Both the position numbers and the translations under genes were made by a program. This document shows positions 5,310-6,222 of a stretch of DNA of 6,222 nucleotides, in pieces. Numbering within the stretch: position 1 is the stretch's first letter; each line of letters begins with the position of its first letter. The notes beneath the pieces were generated by a model. The model saw nothing but the letters and a program-made list of their open reading frames with translations. It did no database searches and had not been told where the DNA came from. Location of the stretch: contig CASFBV010000046.1 in NCBI GenBank assembly GCA_949293065.1, forward strand, positions 1 through 6,222, in the 5' to 3' direction. This DNA is from an uncultured Mycoplasma sp. (GTDB lineage Bacteria > Bacillota_I > Bacilli_A > Mycoplasmatales > Metamycoplasmataceae).

Positions 5310-6222
5310 ATGGAAGAAAAAAAAGATTATAAATCAACATTAAATATGCCTGATACATCGTTTTCAATGAGAGCAGATTTAGTTACAAAAGAACCTGCTT
5401 TTAGAGAAAAATGATTAAACAACAAAATTTATAAAAAAGTTCTTGAAAAAAACAAAAATAATAAACCTTTTATTCTTCATGATGGTCCACCCTATGCAAA
5501 TGGTTCATTGCATACAGGTCATGCCTTAAACAAAATTATTAAAGATATTATTGTTCGTTACAAATCAATTAACGGATTTTATACTCCATATATTCCTGGT
5601 TGAGATACTCACGGTCTTCCAATTGAAAATAAAATGCTTTCTGAAATGAATGTCAATCACAAAAGCATTTCTATAATTGAGCTTAGAAAAAAAGCAGCTC
5701 AATATGCCTTATCTCAAGTTGAAAATCAAAAATCTCAATTTTTGAAGTTACAAATGTTAAGTGACTTTGAAAAAATTTATGTTACTCTGGATAAATCATA
5801 TGAAGTTAAACAATTAAATATTTTTAAAAAAATGTGTTTAGATGGGTTAATTTATAGAGGATTAAAACCTGTTTATTGATCTCCTTCTTCGCAATCAGCT
5901 TTAGCAGAAGCGGAAGTTGAATATCAAGATCATAGATCTCCTTCTATATTTGTTAAATTTCCAATTATTGAAGGTAATAATTTTGTTAAAGATGGAGATT
6001 ATTTGGTTATTTGGACAACCACACCATGAACATTAATTGCAAATAGTGGTATTGCTTTAAATAAAGATTTTGATTATTCAATTATTAATTATCAAGATAA
6101 AAGATATGTTGTTGCAACTCAATTAATAGATAAATTATGTTCAACATTTGAATGAGAAAATGTTGAAGTAGTTTCTACATTTAAAGGGAAAGATGTTTTT
6201 GGCATTAAATATAAATCTGTTA
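5310..6222 (+). CDS. ileS: Isoleucyl-tRNA synthetase, 3'-truncated by the window edge
   Basis: Charges tRNA-Ile with isoleucine; cytosolic class I synthetase. 304 complete codons of a family near 900 residues are visible. Landmarks: [17 protein letters not shown] with the class I HIGH motif as HTGH (68-71); [10 protein letters not shown] (97-106), typical of Ile/Val/Leu enzymes and here of the IleS type; [17 protein letters not shown] (189-205), the lead into the CP1 insertion; and [17 protein letters not shown] (234-250), the start of the editing domain with its threonine-rich segment. The KMSKS loop and anticodon-binding domain lie beyond the window. ATG at 5310 has AAGGAG at 5299-5304, five bases upstream. 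Trp35, 98, 190, 240 and 282 are TGA; Trp235 is TGG, the only TGG-coded Trp I found in the window. The gene diverges from acpS. The leader is too short for a T-box. Confidence 0.97.

Overview
The window is ordinary core chromosome from a mollicute (Mycoplasma/Spiroplasma/Entomoplasma-type bacterium). It is very AT-rich. TGA must be read as tryptophan (translation table 4): five of the eight genes are interrupted or wrongly ended under the standard code and become full-length, family-matching proteins when TGA is Trp. By my count 13 of the 14 Trp codons are TGA and one is TGG. I cannot name the genus with confidence.

Layout. (1) Plus strand, 1-1770: the 3' part of deoD (purine nucleoside phosphorylase) overlaps by one base the start of a complete deoA/pdp (thymidine/pyrimidine nucleoside phosphorylase). 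Together they form a nucleoside-salvage operon entering from the left. (2) Minus strand, read from 5243 down to 1772: a tightly packed five-gene cluster in the order acpS, plsC, scpA, scpB, RluA-family (RluC-like) pseudouridine synthase. Gaps are 1, 30, 1 and 2 bases, so it is very probably one transcript. Its last stop lies one base from the stop of the convergent deoA. (3) A divergent intergenic spacer of 66 bases (5244-5309). (4) Plus strand, 5310-6222: the first 304 codons of ileS (isoleucyl-tRNA synthetase), cut by the window edge.

How the genes work together. DeoD and DeoA release bases and (deoxy)ribose-1-phosphate from purine and pyrimidine nucleosides, typical of mollicutes that depend on salvage. 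AcpS puts the phosphopantetheine arm on acyl carrier protein, and PlsC acylates lysophosphatidic acid, so the head of the minus cluster serves phospholipid synthesis. ScpA and ScpB are the kleisin and winged-helix partners of SMC in chromosome condensation. The pseudouridine synthase modifies large-subunit rRNA. The cluster joins membrane, chromosome and ribosome functions, but nothing in it looks like a new system.

I saw no tRNA or rRNA genes, CRISPR arrays, insertion sequences, phage genes or defence genes. The points worth a second look are small: a long Lys/Glu-rich tail on PlsC, starts without a well-placed ribosome binding site (acpS, scpB), a stop-to-stop junction with no convincing terminator, and a gene (acpS) plus protein ends that disappear under the wrong genetic code.
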